This document shows, piece after piece, positions 24,137 to 32,859 of a stretch of DNA of 55,369 nt. The stretch covers positions 1-55,369 of the forward strand of contig CAJAHH010000133.1 of assembly GCA_903939515.1 (NCBI GenBank), written 5' to 3'. The number at the start of each line of letters is the position of its first letter. Position 1 is the first letter of the stretch. The translations under genes and the position numbers were made by a program. The stretch comes from an uncultured Verrucomicrobiota bacterium (lineage in GTDB: Bacteria > Verrucomicrobiota > Verrucomicrobiia > Limisphaerales > UBA9464). The notes under the pieces are model-generated. The model was not told where the DNA came from and did no database searches. It worked only from the letters and a program-made list of their open reading frames with translations.

Positions 24137-25240
24137 GTGAGAACTTCCTCCATTCCTTTTTCGACCGGCGGGGTCGTGTTGGCCTTGGTCTTCATCCTGA
24201 TCGGCTTTCGCCTCGGCCCGCTGACCCGACAGGCCCTCGAGAGGTCCCGCCCGCTGACGGGGGTCGATCAACTGGTGGCCACCCGGCTCGCCTTTCCCCA
24301 CGAGTCGGCTGCGTCGCCGCAAGGACCGGCTGCTGTGGCCTTGGACTGGGCCCGCATCCACTCCACGAACTACCCGACCTATCTCCGGAACCTCCGCGAG
24401 GTCGGGTGCCCGCCGCGCACGCTCCGTAACATTCTCTTGGCCGACATCAATGCCAGCTTCGACGCCCGCAAGGCGCTCCGGCCGTCGGACCCGGGATATC
24501 TGGCGCCCGAGGCGCTGGAACGCGAGCGCCAGCACATCACCACCACCTTGCTGGCGGAGATCGGTTGGAAAGAGGAATCGGTGTCCGCAGGCGGGCTGCT
24601 TTCGGCCTTGGACGACCGATTGGAGATGTTGCACCAGTCGATCCCGTTCGATTCGGCCCGGCCGCGGGAATGGGTGTTGGCGATTGAAGCCGCCGAGCGC
24701 GGGTTCCTCGAGGCCGCAGCCCAAGAGGTTTCGAAAGAAGACTTGGCGGAATTCGAGCTGCGCCATTCGATCCGCTCCCGGTCGTTGGCTCACGAGATGC
24801 GCTATTTTCAGCCGAACGAGAAGGAGTTCCGCGCGATCTTCACCGCCAAGGGCTCCGGCGGACCGGTGGCTCTACCGACCCTCACCGATGAGAGTCGTCA
24901 GGACGACTTCGCCCTCGTCTCCGGGATCCACTCCTTGGGCGTGGGGTTGAAGTCGGCCCTGGGGCCCGACCGCTTCAAGGCCTACTTGCGCACCGAGCAA
25001 CCCGCCTACCGCGAGATGGCTCGGGTGGTGGAGCAGTTGAAGCTGCCACCCGAGGCGTTGGAGGCCTCGATAACGGTGATCATTGAGGCTGAGACTCGGT
25101 TGATGCGCCAAGGTGACCGGTTGCCTCCCGGAGACCCCTATGCCCGGGAAATCCGTGAACGCCTAGAGAAGGTGCTAGGGCCGGGCGGTGTCGAGCAGGC
25201 CTTGGAGGTCTACCCGATTCCGTATTTGTTGAATCCCTGA
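24137..25240 (+). CDS. Membrane-anchored protein of unknown function, paralogue 2
   Basis: 367 residues from a GTG start. An N-terminal membrane segment (TGGVVLALVFILIGFRLG) is followed by the same domain as the preceding gene: YPTYLRNLREVGCPPRTLRNIL, AEFELRHSIRSRSLAHEMRYFQPNEKEFRAIFTA. The two genes are tandem with 43 bases between them, so they arose by duplication and are likely cotranscribed. The conserved Cys-Pro in (S/G)CPxRTL is the only residue that looks functionally special. Confidence 0.8.
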   Translation: MRTSSIPFSTGGVVLALVFILIGFRLGPLTRQALERSRPLTGVDQLVATRLAFPHESAASPQGPAAVALDWARIHSTNYPTYLRNLREVGCPPRTLRNILLADINASFDARKALRPSDPGYLAPEALERERQHITTTLLAEIGWKEESVSAGGLLSALDDRLEMLHQSIPFDSARPREWVLAIEAAERGFLEAAAQEVSKEDLAEFELRHSIRSRSLAHEMRYFQPNEKEFRAIFTAKGSGGPVALPTLTDESRQDDFALVSGIHSLGVGLKSALGPDRFKAYLRTEQPAYREMARVVEQLKLPPEALEASITVIIEAETRLMRQGDRLPPGDPYAREIRERLEKVLGPGGVEQALEVYPIPYLLNP

Positions 25241-25411
25241 TTCGAGCGGGAGCCTGGAACTTCACCGTGGTCTGTCTCCCGGCCAGGCCAGGTCGGGTCT
25301 TTGATGCCGATGACTGGCGCGGCGCCTGAGATTGGACACCTTGCCGCAGCCTTTTCGCTTCGAGGGCATCGGGGTTCAGAGCGGCGATTGGAATCGGTCC
25401 ATAAACGCTAT

Positions 25412-25572
25412 AGCCGGAGCGATTCAATTGGGTCAGTCGTGCTGGCGAGGTCGTTCTCAAGAGCGTCGTTGTTCGCTCGTCATAAGCCTCAGCACGGCCC
25501 CTCGTCGCTAACGCCTCATGTCCTGAACGAATCGGTTGCGCCGTCACTTTTTACCAACTGGATCGTTCCGCT
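25412..25572 (-). repeat. Diverged, inverted copy of the palindromic repeat, copy D
   Basis: Starts AGCCGGAGCGATTCAATTGG and ends CCAACTGGATCGTTCCGCT. The interior matches the reverse complement of copies A and B (GTCGTGCTGGC, CGTTGTTCNCTCGT), with many substitutions. It fills much of the 379-base gap (25241-25619) in front of the second pseudopilin gene; nothing else was recognised in that gap. Confidence 0.8.
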
Positions 25573-25619
25573 TTTGGCTTGATGAAAACAGGGGAGGTGA
25601 TTCGATCGGGACAACCCCA

Positions 25620-26456
25620 ATGAAGACCCATTTTCAGCCGCGCCCTCGTGCCGGTTTCACCTTGATCGAACTCCTGGTGGTGATTGCGATCATTGCCATC
25701 CTGGCCGGGATGCTCTTGCCGGCTTTGGGTCGTGCCCGCATGAAGGCCACCGGGGCCAATTGCGTGAGCAACCAGAAGCAGCTCGTCCTGGGTTGGATCT
25801 TGTACTCCAACGACAATCAGTCCGACCTGATGCCGCTCCAGGTCCGCATCAACAATGTGATGGTGGATCTGGTGGGTGGTGGCTATTGGCGCAGCCCCGT
25901 GCCGGGCCTCTCCGCTGGCATTACTCAGACCGAGGCCCTTCGACGGGTCTACAACGGCATGAGCAACGCCCCGCTCCAGCAGTACTGCCCGGGCTATCAA
26001 GTCTATCACTGCCCCGGCGACTCCCGCACGAAGCTGGCGCCCGGCAAGGGATGGGCCTTCGACAGTTATTCCAAGGCCAATGGCATGAACGGCGGGCAAT
26101 GGGATTCATCCATTCCCTACAAGAAGGAGTCTGAGGTCTCCAATCCCTCTGAGAGCATGGTTTTTGTCGAGGAGGCCGATTCGCGCGGTTACAACATGGG
26201 CACTTGGGTCATTAACACGTCGCCGCCGGGTTGGGTGGACCCGTTCACTATTTTCCATGGCCAGGTCAGCACCTTCGGGTTCCAAGACGGTCACTCGGAA
26301 AGCCACAAGTGGGTGGACGGTGCGACCATCAAGGCGGCGAAGGATTCCGGTGCCGGAAAAGACAGCTTCTACTGGGCGGGCGGCACCTCCAAGAACCCGG
26401 ACTTCCGCTGGGTTTGGGACCGCTACCGCTACGTGAACTGGAAGCCGTTGAACTGA
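25620..26456 (+). CDS. Type II secretion/pilin-like H-X9-DG protein, second copy
   Basis: 278 residues. Starts [20 protein letters not shown] followed by the same membrane helix as the protein at 14027. The H-X9-DG motif is [12 protein letters not shown]. The middle region differs from the first copy, so the two are diverged paralogues with a shared anchor. Probably exported and processed by prepilin peptidase. The ATG at 25620 was chosen since the motif sits at the usual distance; the frame is open into repeat D upstream. Confidence 0.9.
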   Translation: MKTHFQPRPRAGFTLIELLVVIAIIAILAGMLLPALGRARMKATGANCVSNQKQLVLGWILYSNDNQSDLMPLQVRINNVMVDLVGGGYWRSPVPGLSAGITQTEALRRVYNGMSNAPLQQYCPGYQVYHCPGDSRTKLAPGKGWAFDSYSKANGMNGGQWDSSIPYKKESEVSNPSESMVFVEEADSRGYNMGTWVINTSPPGWVDPFTIFHGQVSTFGFQDGHSESHKWVDGATIKAAKDSGAGKDSFYWAGGTSKNPDFRWVWDRYRYVNWKPLN

Positions 26457-26512
26457 AGGGCAATCCAGCCCCGGGACCCAGTGCTAGAACTGGATCTTCC
26501 CTGTTTGGGCAG

Positions 26513-29113
26513 TTAAGCGCGATCCGACGAGGCGCGGGGGAATACCTTCCGCGCCTCGGTCGTTTCAAACTGGCCTCGCGTGACACCCAATTGACTGGAG
26601 AGTTTCAGTTCCTGCCACAGCGCCTGGCCCGTGATCTCATTGCGCATCAGGGCTCGGTAGCGGCCGATCACTGTGGCCACCTGCTCGGGCGTCTCGTCCA
26701 CGAACTCGATCCGGAAGACGCGCACACCCAGTTCGACAAAGCGGGCTAGCGACTCGGCTCCTGTTTGGGCTCGGGCGTTGAAGACTGTATTGCGGCAACC
26801 ACTGTCCGCCTTAAGTGGGTGCTCTGCACCGGTCCGATCCCGGAGCTTCACCACATGCGTGTCGCACGGGCGCCCGCAGTTGGTGTAGTCGGTGCCCTTC
26901 GAGAGGAAGGCGCAGAAGACGCAGTGCTCCATGTGGAAGAGCGGCATGTGCTGGTGGAGCGTGAGCTCAAACCAGGCCGGGGGTGCTGTCCGCAGCAACG
27001 CGGCCACTTGCTCGGCGTTCAAATCATAGCTGACAGTCACTCGCTCCAAAGCCTCGTGCGTGATGAACCAATCGGCCGCCAACGGGTTAGCCACGTTGAG
27101 TGAGAAATCGCCACGGCGTCGGTGATTGGCAAAAAAACGCAGGTGCTCTGGGTTGCGTACCAGATAGCCATCGGCGTTGCTCGAAAGGACCTGCTTCAGG
27201 ATCCACTCCTCACCGGGTTTAAAGACGCGGGGTGGCGCCACCCAAATCTCTGGTCGTGCGGCTCCGGGAGCCACGGTACAGCCATGGGCCGTGTGAAAGG
27301 TTGTCACCGCCTCGCGGTATTTTTTTGGATCTTCGAAGTCGCAGTAAACCGTGGAGACACCGCAACGCAGAGCTGCGTCCAATTGCGCTAGCGAGCGCAC
27401 AAGCACGATGAGTTCTGGCGTCGTCGTGGCTGGGGTTGCTGGAACTGTGAGGCTGCTGTCGGGCCGGACGGCGGCTGCGACCCAATGGGATCCCGGCACC
27501 GCAGGAAGCAGGGTCCAGATGCGCGGGGCGGCACGCAGAATCTCCAGTTGGGCGATGGCCTCGCGACGCAGGCGGTTGAGTTCGCTGACGGGCAGGATGA
27601 GTGCGCCTTCGAGATGAACTGCCATGTCTCCGAGGTGGAAGGGCGTGCCGCCCAAACGCCCGAGCGAGTCGCCGAGGGATTCAGCCGTCATGGGCCGCTT
27701 CTGTGCCACCATTAGCAAGATCGACGACGACACCTGCACCACATGGCCCTCGGTGTCACGGACGATCAATGTCATGGGCGCTTCGGCGCAGCCATGCACC
27801 TCGAAGCGCAGCGGGCGTGTTTGCCGAGGGGCCTCGCCTTCGAAGGTCTTGCGGAGGTCTCGGTTCAGCTCGGGATCATCGGTTTTCCAAATGCGGTTCC
27901 CGACTTGGATTCGTTCGAAATCCACCGCTCCGCTGCCAAAGGTCAGTTCGACGAAGCCATCTCGCAGGGGGCGTACGCCATAAATGCGGCCGCCTTCTTC
28001 CGGGAGATCGGGTCGTCCCGCATCGAAGCCGATGCCATCACCGGGCTTGAGCGGGCCTTCGAGTTGGAGGCGGACAGCATTGGGTCCCACGGCTGAGACT
28101 TCCCCCAAATAGACGCCCCGTTTTTTACCGAAGCGGGCATGGGCCAGTTCTTGGTTGTTGATGCCCCGGAACCATCCTGTGTACAGGCCCCGGCTAAAGG
28201 CCATTTCCAGTTCGTAGCGGGCCTCCGAAGCCGGTCCGGCCGATGCTGAGGCGGCGATTTGGTCCAGAGCCCGTCGGTAAACCCGCGTGATGCTGGCCAC
28301 ATATTCGGCCGACTTGAGGCGTCCCTCAATTTTGAGCGAACGCACACCGGCCCGCACGAGGTCGGGCAGCACTTCGAGCCCGGAAAGATCCTGCGGCGAG
28401 AGCAAGTAGCGCCGGTCTCCGAGATCCACGGTCTGCCCGTCGGACACCAGTTCGTAGGGCATGCGGCAGGCTTGGGCGCATTCACCGCGGTTGGCGCTGC
28501 GGCCACCGAGGGATTCGCTCGTTAGGCACTGGCCGGAGTAGGCCACGCACAGCGCCCCGTGAACGAAGACTTCCAGCGGAAGGGGGGGCGGGCCGCCGGC
28601 GATGGAGACTTGATCACGCTGGGCTGACTGAATGGCATCTATGTCGCGGATGGAATTCTCGCGGGCCAGCACCACCAACTCGCATCCCAGCGAGCGGGCG
28701 AATTCCACGCCGGCCGGGCTAGTGACGGTGAGCTGCGTCGATCCGTGGATCGGAAAATCCGGCGAGATTTTGCGGATTAGTCGGCAAATACCGACGTCCT
28801 GAACGATGGCGGCATCGACGCCCGCCGAGATAACCGAGCGGAGGTAATCCTCGGCGTCGGCCAGCTCGTCGGTGAACACCAGTGTGTTGAAGGTGACATA
28901 GCCGCGGACGCCGCGTCGGTGCAGAAACTCCATTAATGAGGGCAGGTCTGCCTCGGTGAAGTTCTGGGCCCTCATCCGGGCGTTGAAGCGGTCGAGACCA
29001 AAATAAATCGAATCAGCGCCGTTCTCGACGGCCGCGCGGACGCAGTCCCAGTCGCCGGCGGGGGCCAGCAGTTCGGGCAGTTTCAGCGGAGGGAGGGCAG
29101 CCGTTTCGGTCAC
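26513..29113 (-). CDS. U32-family protein, RlhA-like
   Basis: 866 residues from a GTG start. The N-terminal part (LPELLAPAGDWDCVRAAVENGADSIYFG) is the U32/collagenase-like domain. A cysteine cluster HGALCVAYSGQC...GECAQACRM (about 187-220) matches the cluster of RlhA/TrhP-type RNA hydroxylation proteins, which use it with prephenate-derived cofactor. A DUF3656-like middle (FGKKRGVYLGEVSAVGP) fits RlhA, which makes 5-hydroxycytidine in 23S rRNA. A C-terminal part with a second cysteine set (HCVFCAFL, NCGRPC) is an extension not found in the short U32 proteins. Probably an rRNA or tRNA modification enzyme rather than a protease. Confidence 0.88.
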   Translation of the reverse strand: MTETAALPPLKLPELLAPAGDWDCVRAAVENGADSIYFGLDRFNARMRAQNFTEADLPSLMEFLHRRGVRGYVTFNTLVFTDELADAEDYLRSVISAGVDAAIVQDVGICRLIRKISPDFPIHGSTQLTVTSPAGVEFARSLGCELVVLARENSIRDIDAIQSAQRDQVSIAGGPPPLPLEVFVHGALCVAYSGQCLTSESLGGRSANRGECAQACRMPYELVSDGQTVDLGDRRYLLSPQDLSGLEVLPDLVRAGVRSLKIEGRLKSAEYVASITRVYRRALDQIAASASAGPASEARYELEMAFSRGLYTGWFRGINNQELAHARFGKKRGVYLGEVSAVGPNAVRLQLEGPLKPGDGIGFDAGRPDLPEEGGRIYGVRPLRDGFVELTFGSGAVDFERIQVGNRIWKTDDPELNRDLRKTFEGEAPRQTRPLRFEVHGCAEAPMTLIVRDTEGHVVQVSSSILLMVAQKRPMTAESLGDSLGRLGGTPFHLGDMAVHLEGALILPVSELNRLRREAIAQLEILRAAPRIWTLLPAVPGSHWVAAAVRPDSSLTVPATPATTTPELIVLVRSLAQLDAALRCGVSTVYCDFEDPKKYREAVTTFHTAHGCTVAPGAARPEIWVAPPRVFKPGEEWILKQVLSSNADGYLVRNPEHLRFFANHRRRGDFSLNVANPLAADWFITHEALERVTVSYDLNAEQVAALLRTAPPAWFELTLHQHMPLFHMEHCVFCAFLSKGTDYTNCGRPCDTHVVKLRDRTGAEHPLKADSGCRNTVFNARAQTGAESLARFVELGVRVFRIEFVDETPEQVATVIGRYRALMRNEITGQALWQELKLSSQLGVTRGQFETTEARKVFPRASSDRA

Positions 29114-29239
29114 GAGGAAGATACTGTATCAGGAGAGCGGCCCGCCGGGAAGACGCGCCGAAATCGGTCTCGCGGCAGAAGCCTCTTTCGGAGCGCCTTC
29201 TGCTTTGTGCCAGAGCCTAACCCGGGGCATGGTGAGCGC

Positions 29240-31186
29240 ATGAACCACTGGATGGTCCGAGTCTTGGCGTTGGGTGGGCTGCTTCTGTGCGGGTGGGTGC
29301 GCGCCCAGGAAACCTGGACGCCGCTCTTTGACGGGACGACCCAGAAAGGGTGGGCCAATACCCCCTTCGCCGGTGCGGGCGAGATTGAGGTGCGCGACGG
29401 CACTCTGGTGCTCAATCAGGGAATCCTGACTGGAGTGAACTGGACCAACGACTTTCCCACCGTTGATTACGAACTTTCGCTCGAGGCGCAGCGAGTTTTG
29501 GGGATCGACTTCTTTTGCGGGCTGACCTTCCCGGTGGGGACCAATCACTTGTCGCTCATTGTCGGAGGTTGGGGCGGCAGCGTGGTGGGGCTTTCGAACA
29601 TTGATGGGGATTCTGCTAACCAGAATAGCACCACGCACTTGGAGCGCTTCGAGAGCGGTCGCTGGTATGCCCTGAAGCTGCGGGTGGTGAGTACAAATAT
29701 AACCGTCTGGCTCGACGGCAAGCAGATCATCGATTTGGACACCCGCGAGAAGCGCCTGGCGTTGCGCGAAGGTGAGATCGAGCGCAGCAAGCCCCTGGGA
29801 ATCGCCGCCTGGAGTACGACTGCGGCCCTGCGCCAAATACGCTGGCGCTCGCTGGTTGCGCCTCAAGTCCCCGCCCGCACCCAGGCCGTCTTGCCACCCG
29901 AAACCCGGGCAGCGATGGATCGTCTGGTCTCGGCGATGAGCGCATCCCGTGAGGGGTGGGATCGGCTGGCTGAATTGTGCGACACCTTCGGAGCACGACC
30001 AAGCGCCTCGCCGGCACTGGAATCAGCCGTGGACTGGATCTTGGAGCGGATGCGTCGCGATGGGCTGGAGAATGTGCACGGGGAACCGGTGGTCGTGCCC
30101 CGCTGGGAGCGGGGGAGCGAGTCAGTCGAGATGCTATCACCGCGTCGGGAACGCCTGCCGATGCTGGGCTTGGGCGGCAGTGTGGGCACGCCGCCCGGTG
30201 GCATCACCGCTCCGGTCAGCGTGGTGACCAATTTCGCCGAGTTGGCGCAGCGGGCCGCCGAGGTCCGAGGTCGAATCGTCGTCTTCAATGTGCCGTTCAC
30301 CGAGTACGGCGAGACGGTCCGCTTCCGGTCCCAGGGAGCCATCGAGGCGGCCAAGGCGGGTGCGGTAGCCAGTCTTATCCGATCGGTGGCCGACGACGCG
30401 CTGCGCACCCCCCATACCGGTGCGATGCGCTATGAAGACGGGGTCGCCCGCATCCCCCATGCGGCCTTGGCACCCGAAGACGCTGAGCGCATCGCCCGCG
30501 AGGTGGCTCGTGGCCGGCCGGTCACCCTGCGACTAGAGATGTCTGCAGCGGAACGTGGCAGGGCCACCAACCGGAATATCATCGCCGAGATCCGCGGGCG
30601 TGAAAAACCCGACGAGGTCGTGGTGCTCGGTGGGCACATCGATTCATGGGACGTGGGTCAAGGTGCTCAAGATGACGGCGGGGGGTGTGTGGCCGCCTGG
30701 GAGGCCCTCCGTTGGATGAAAAAGCTCGGACTCCAACCGCGACGCACTGTCCGTTGCGTCCTTTGGACCCAAGAGGAATGGGGTGGGCGTGGCGCGCAGG
30801 GATACCGCGAAGCGCACTCCGCCGAATTGGGGCGTCATGTCATCGCGATGGAGGCCGATGCGGGCACATTTACCCCCAAGGGCTTCGGTTTCACGGGCAG
30901 CGATGCCGCGCGGGCGATGCTCGCTCCGGTGCACGCCTATCTGGGAGAGCGATTGGGTGCGGGAATGGCGGATTCTCGGGGCGTGGCCGCCGACATCGCG
31001 CCACTCTTGGAGCGCGGGGTCCCGGTGATGTCCCTGCACGTGGACCGGGCTCGGTATTTTCGCATTCACCACACCGAGGCCGATACCGTGGACAAGGTGG
31101 ACCCGGAGGCCCTAGCCCGGTGTTCGGCTGCGATGGCCGCCATGGTCTACGCCATCGCCGACCTTCCCGAGCCGCTGCCTCGCTGA
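29240..31186 (+). CDS. Secreted DUF1080 domain fused to an M28 zinc peptidase
   Basis: 648 residues. Signal peptide MNHWMVRVLALGGLLLCGWVRAQ. Residues 25-210 form a DUF1080 (3-keto-disaccharide hydrolase-type jelly roll) domain: TPLFDGTTQKGWAN, WYALKLRVVSTNITVWLDGKQIIDLD. Residues 230-645 form an M28 peptidase with an inserted PA-type domain (RGRIVVFNVPFTEYG). Zinc ligands and catalytic residues are in GGHIDSWDVG (His, Asp), AQDDGGG (Asp), WTQEEWGGRG (Glu-Glu), EADAGTF and RIHHTEADT (His), like carboxypeptidase Q. It probably degrades peptides outside the cell; the DUF1080 part may bind carbohydrate. The fusion is unusual. Confidence 0.88.
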   Translation: MNHWMVRVLALGGLLLCGWVRAQETWTPLFDGTTQKGWANTPFAGAGEIEVRDGTLVLNQGILTGVNWTNDFPTVDYELSLEAQRVLGIDFFCGLTFPVGTNHLSLIVGGWGGSVVGLSNIDGDSANQNSTTHLERFESGRWYALKLRVVSTNITVWLDGKQIIDLDTREKRLALREGEIERSKPLGIAAWSTTAALRQIRWRSLVAPQVPARTQAVLPPETRAAMDRLVSAMSASREGWDRLAELCDTFGARPSASPALESAVDWILERMRRDGLENVHGEPVVVPRWERGSESVEMLSPRRERLPMLGLGGSVGTPPGGITAPVSVVTNFAELAQRAAEVRGRIVVFNVPFTEYGETVRFRSQGAIEAAKAGAVASLIRSVADDALRTPHTGAMRYEDGVARIPHAALAPEDAERIAREVARGRPVTLRLEMSAAERGRATNRNIIAEIRGREKPDEVVVLGGHIDSWDVGQGAQDDGGGCVAAWEALRWMKKLGLQPRRTVRCVLWTQEEWGGRGAQGYREAHSAELGRHVIAMEADAGTFTPKGFGFTGSDAARAMLAPVHAYLGERLGAGMADSRGVAADIAPLLERGVPVMSLHVDRARYFRIHHTEADTVDKVDPEALARCSAAMAAMVYAIADLPEPLPR

Positions 31187-31266
31187 GAGCCTGTCTGAAA
31201 GAATGCCCGAATCTCGTGGAGGGGGTTCGGAGAACTCGGAGAAGGGGACCTCGGATGAAGTGCTCT

Positions 31267-31944
31267 TCAGCGCTGGAATCGGCGGGCTCCAAGGAAGCGG
31301 GGCTTCCAGTAGGTGTCGTCCAGCGAGGCGAAGCTCACCCCGGTGCCCACGCTGCTGTGGGTGAACGATCGATCCCCCACGTAAATTCCCACATGGATGG
31401 GCGACAGGGAGTTGAGGTCACCGAAGAAGACGAGGTCGCCCGGCTCGAAGGCGGCAATGCCCACGGGCTTGCCCGCGGACCATAGTTCGGACGGGGTCTT
31501 TGCCAGAGCGCTCGTGGAAACCTCTTTGTGGAGCTGTACCACGTAGCCCGCGCTGTCGGCACCTTGACGGTCGGATCCGCCTTCGACGAACGGTGTGCCC
31601 CGCCAGCCCTTGGCGGCGGTGACCCAGTCATTGGTGGTCTTGGGCTCCCGGTAGGGTCGCAAGGGTGAGGCCAGCAACAGGGTAGTGGGCTGAACTCCGG
31701 GCACGGAGCTCAGCGGAGCGGGCGGGTTGAGTTCCGGGCGGAAGCCCGCTGGCGGATCGACCACAAAGACTGGGGCGTTGGGTCGGTATGGGAGTCCCGT
31801 TGAGGTGACCACAACTTCGTCGCCCTGGGGCACGAGCATGCGGGACTGGGCCTTGGAGCCGGAGGAACCACAGCCGGTGGTGAGGGTCAGAGCCAGCAGG
31901 GTGGTCAGCAGGGCGGCCGGAAGGGTCGTCAGGGTGCGCTTCAT
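31267..31944 (-). CDS. NlpC/P60-like lipoprotein lacking the catalytic cysteine
   Basis: 225 residues. Lipoprotein signal ending LTTGCGSSG. The C-terminal domain from about 108 has the NlpC/P60 layout: GWRGTPFVEGGSDRQGADSAGYVVQ, then FEPGDLVFF and SPIHVGIYVGD. In active enzymes the first segment ends D-C-S-G; here it is D-S-A-G, with Ser131 at the nucleophile position. His184 is kept. It may be an inactive cell-wall binding protein or a Ser-dependent variant. It lies six bases behind the M48 protease gene and is probably cotranscribed. Confidence 0.85.
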   Translation of the reverse strand: MKRTLTTLPAALLTTLLALTLTTGCGSSGSKAQSRMLVPQGDEVVVTSTGLPYRPNAPVFVVDPPAGFRPELNPPAPLSSVPGVQPTTLLLASPLRPYREPKTTNDWVTAAKGWRGTPFVEGGSDRQGADSAGYVVQLHKEVSTSALAKTPSELWSAGKPVGIAAFEPGDLVFFGDLNSLSPIHVGIYVGDRSFTHSSVGTGVSFASLDDTYWKPRFLGARRFQR

Positions 31945-31950
31945 GAGGGA

Positions 31951-32739
31951 TTACGGGTTGGCAGGACGGAACTCGGCCTGAGCCTTGGGAAGAAGTTGTT
32001 GGATTTTGGCGATGCGTTGTTGGTCGAGCGGGTGAGTTCGCAGGAACCAAGGGGTCTGGCCGCCGGCCGCCTGATTGTGAGTAGAAAAACGCTGCCAGAA
32101 ACCCACAGCGTGTTTTGGATCGTACCCGGCGCGGGCCATGAGGGTGAGACCGATTTCGTCGGCGGAGCTTTCCTGCATCCGGCTGTGGGGCAGCGCCACG
32201 CCCACTTGAGAAACGGGCGCGTAGAGTTGCTGGAAGTACGGGCCGTACTGGCTTTGCGACAAGGCCGTGCCTCCGAGGATTCCGGTGAGCTCGATACCCT
32301 TGGCCATGCTCATGCGTTCTCCGCCGTGACGGGCTACGGCGTGGGCCACCTCGTGTCCAATGACCGTGGCCAAACCAGCCTCATCCTGAGTAATAGCCAA
32401 GATGCCCGTGTATACCCCGACCTTGCCGCCCGGCAGGCAGAAGGCATTGGCCTCTGGACTGTCGAAGAGGACGAACTCCCATTGTGCATTGGGCAGGTCG
32501 GCCACGGCGGCAATTCGTCGACCCACCTTTTCGAGCAGAGCCTTCTGGGTGGCATTCTTGCTGATGGGTGTCTCTTTTTTGAGGGATTCGAAGGCGCTGA
32601 GGCCGAGGGCTACCTCTTGGCTGGCCCCGGTCACCATGAATTGCTTTCGACCGGTCACCGGCTCGGTCACGCAGCCAGCCGCGACGAGAGCCACGCTGAG
32701 GAGCAGGCTCTTGCACGGTCGGACAGGCGTCGATTTCAT
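31951..32739 (-). CDS. M48-family metalloprotease lipoprotein
   Basis: 262 residues. Lipobox VAAGC after a signal helix. HEVAH (129-133) is the zinc site; a third ligand Glu is in ESSADEIG, and R-x-HPLxxQR at the C-terminus (LRTHPLDQQRIAKI) is the family's closing motif. Resembles the BepA/LoiP-type periplasmic proteases that act on outer-membrane proteins. The ATG at 32739 gives a proper lipoprotein signal; the frame is open upstream. First gene of a pair with the NlpC-like lipoprotein. Confidence 0.92.
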   Translation of the reverse strand: MKSTPVRPCKSLLLSVALVAAGCVTEPVTGRKQFMVTGASQEVALGLSAFESLKKETPISKNATQKALLEKVGRRIAAVADLPNAQWEFVLFDSPEANAFCLPGGKVGVYTGILAITQDEAGLATVIGHEVAHAVARHGGERMSMAKGIELTGILGGTALSQSQYGPYFQQLYAPVSQVGVALPHSRMQESSADEIGLTLMARAGYDPKHAVGFWQRFSTHNQAAGGQTPWFLRTHPLDQQRIAKIQQLLPKAQAEFRPANP

Positions 32740-32859
32740 GACTTCAGATGAAATCACAATGAGGCCTCCGGAACAAGCCGGACTGCCTCTTGGAGGAGTT
32801 GCGTTGTGATGAGCGTGTGTAGAGCAGGCCACTAAGGGGTGCGCCGCTCGGAGGGCTGG

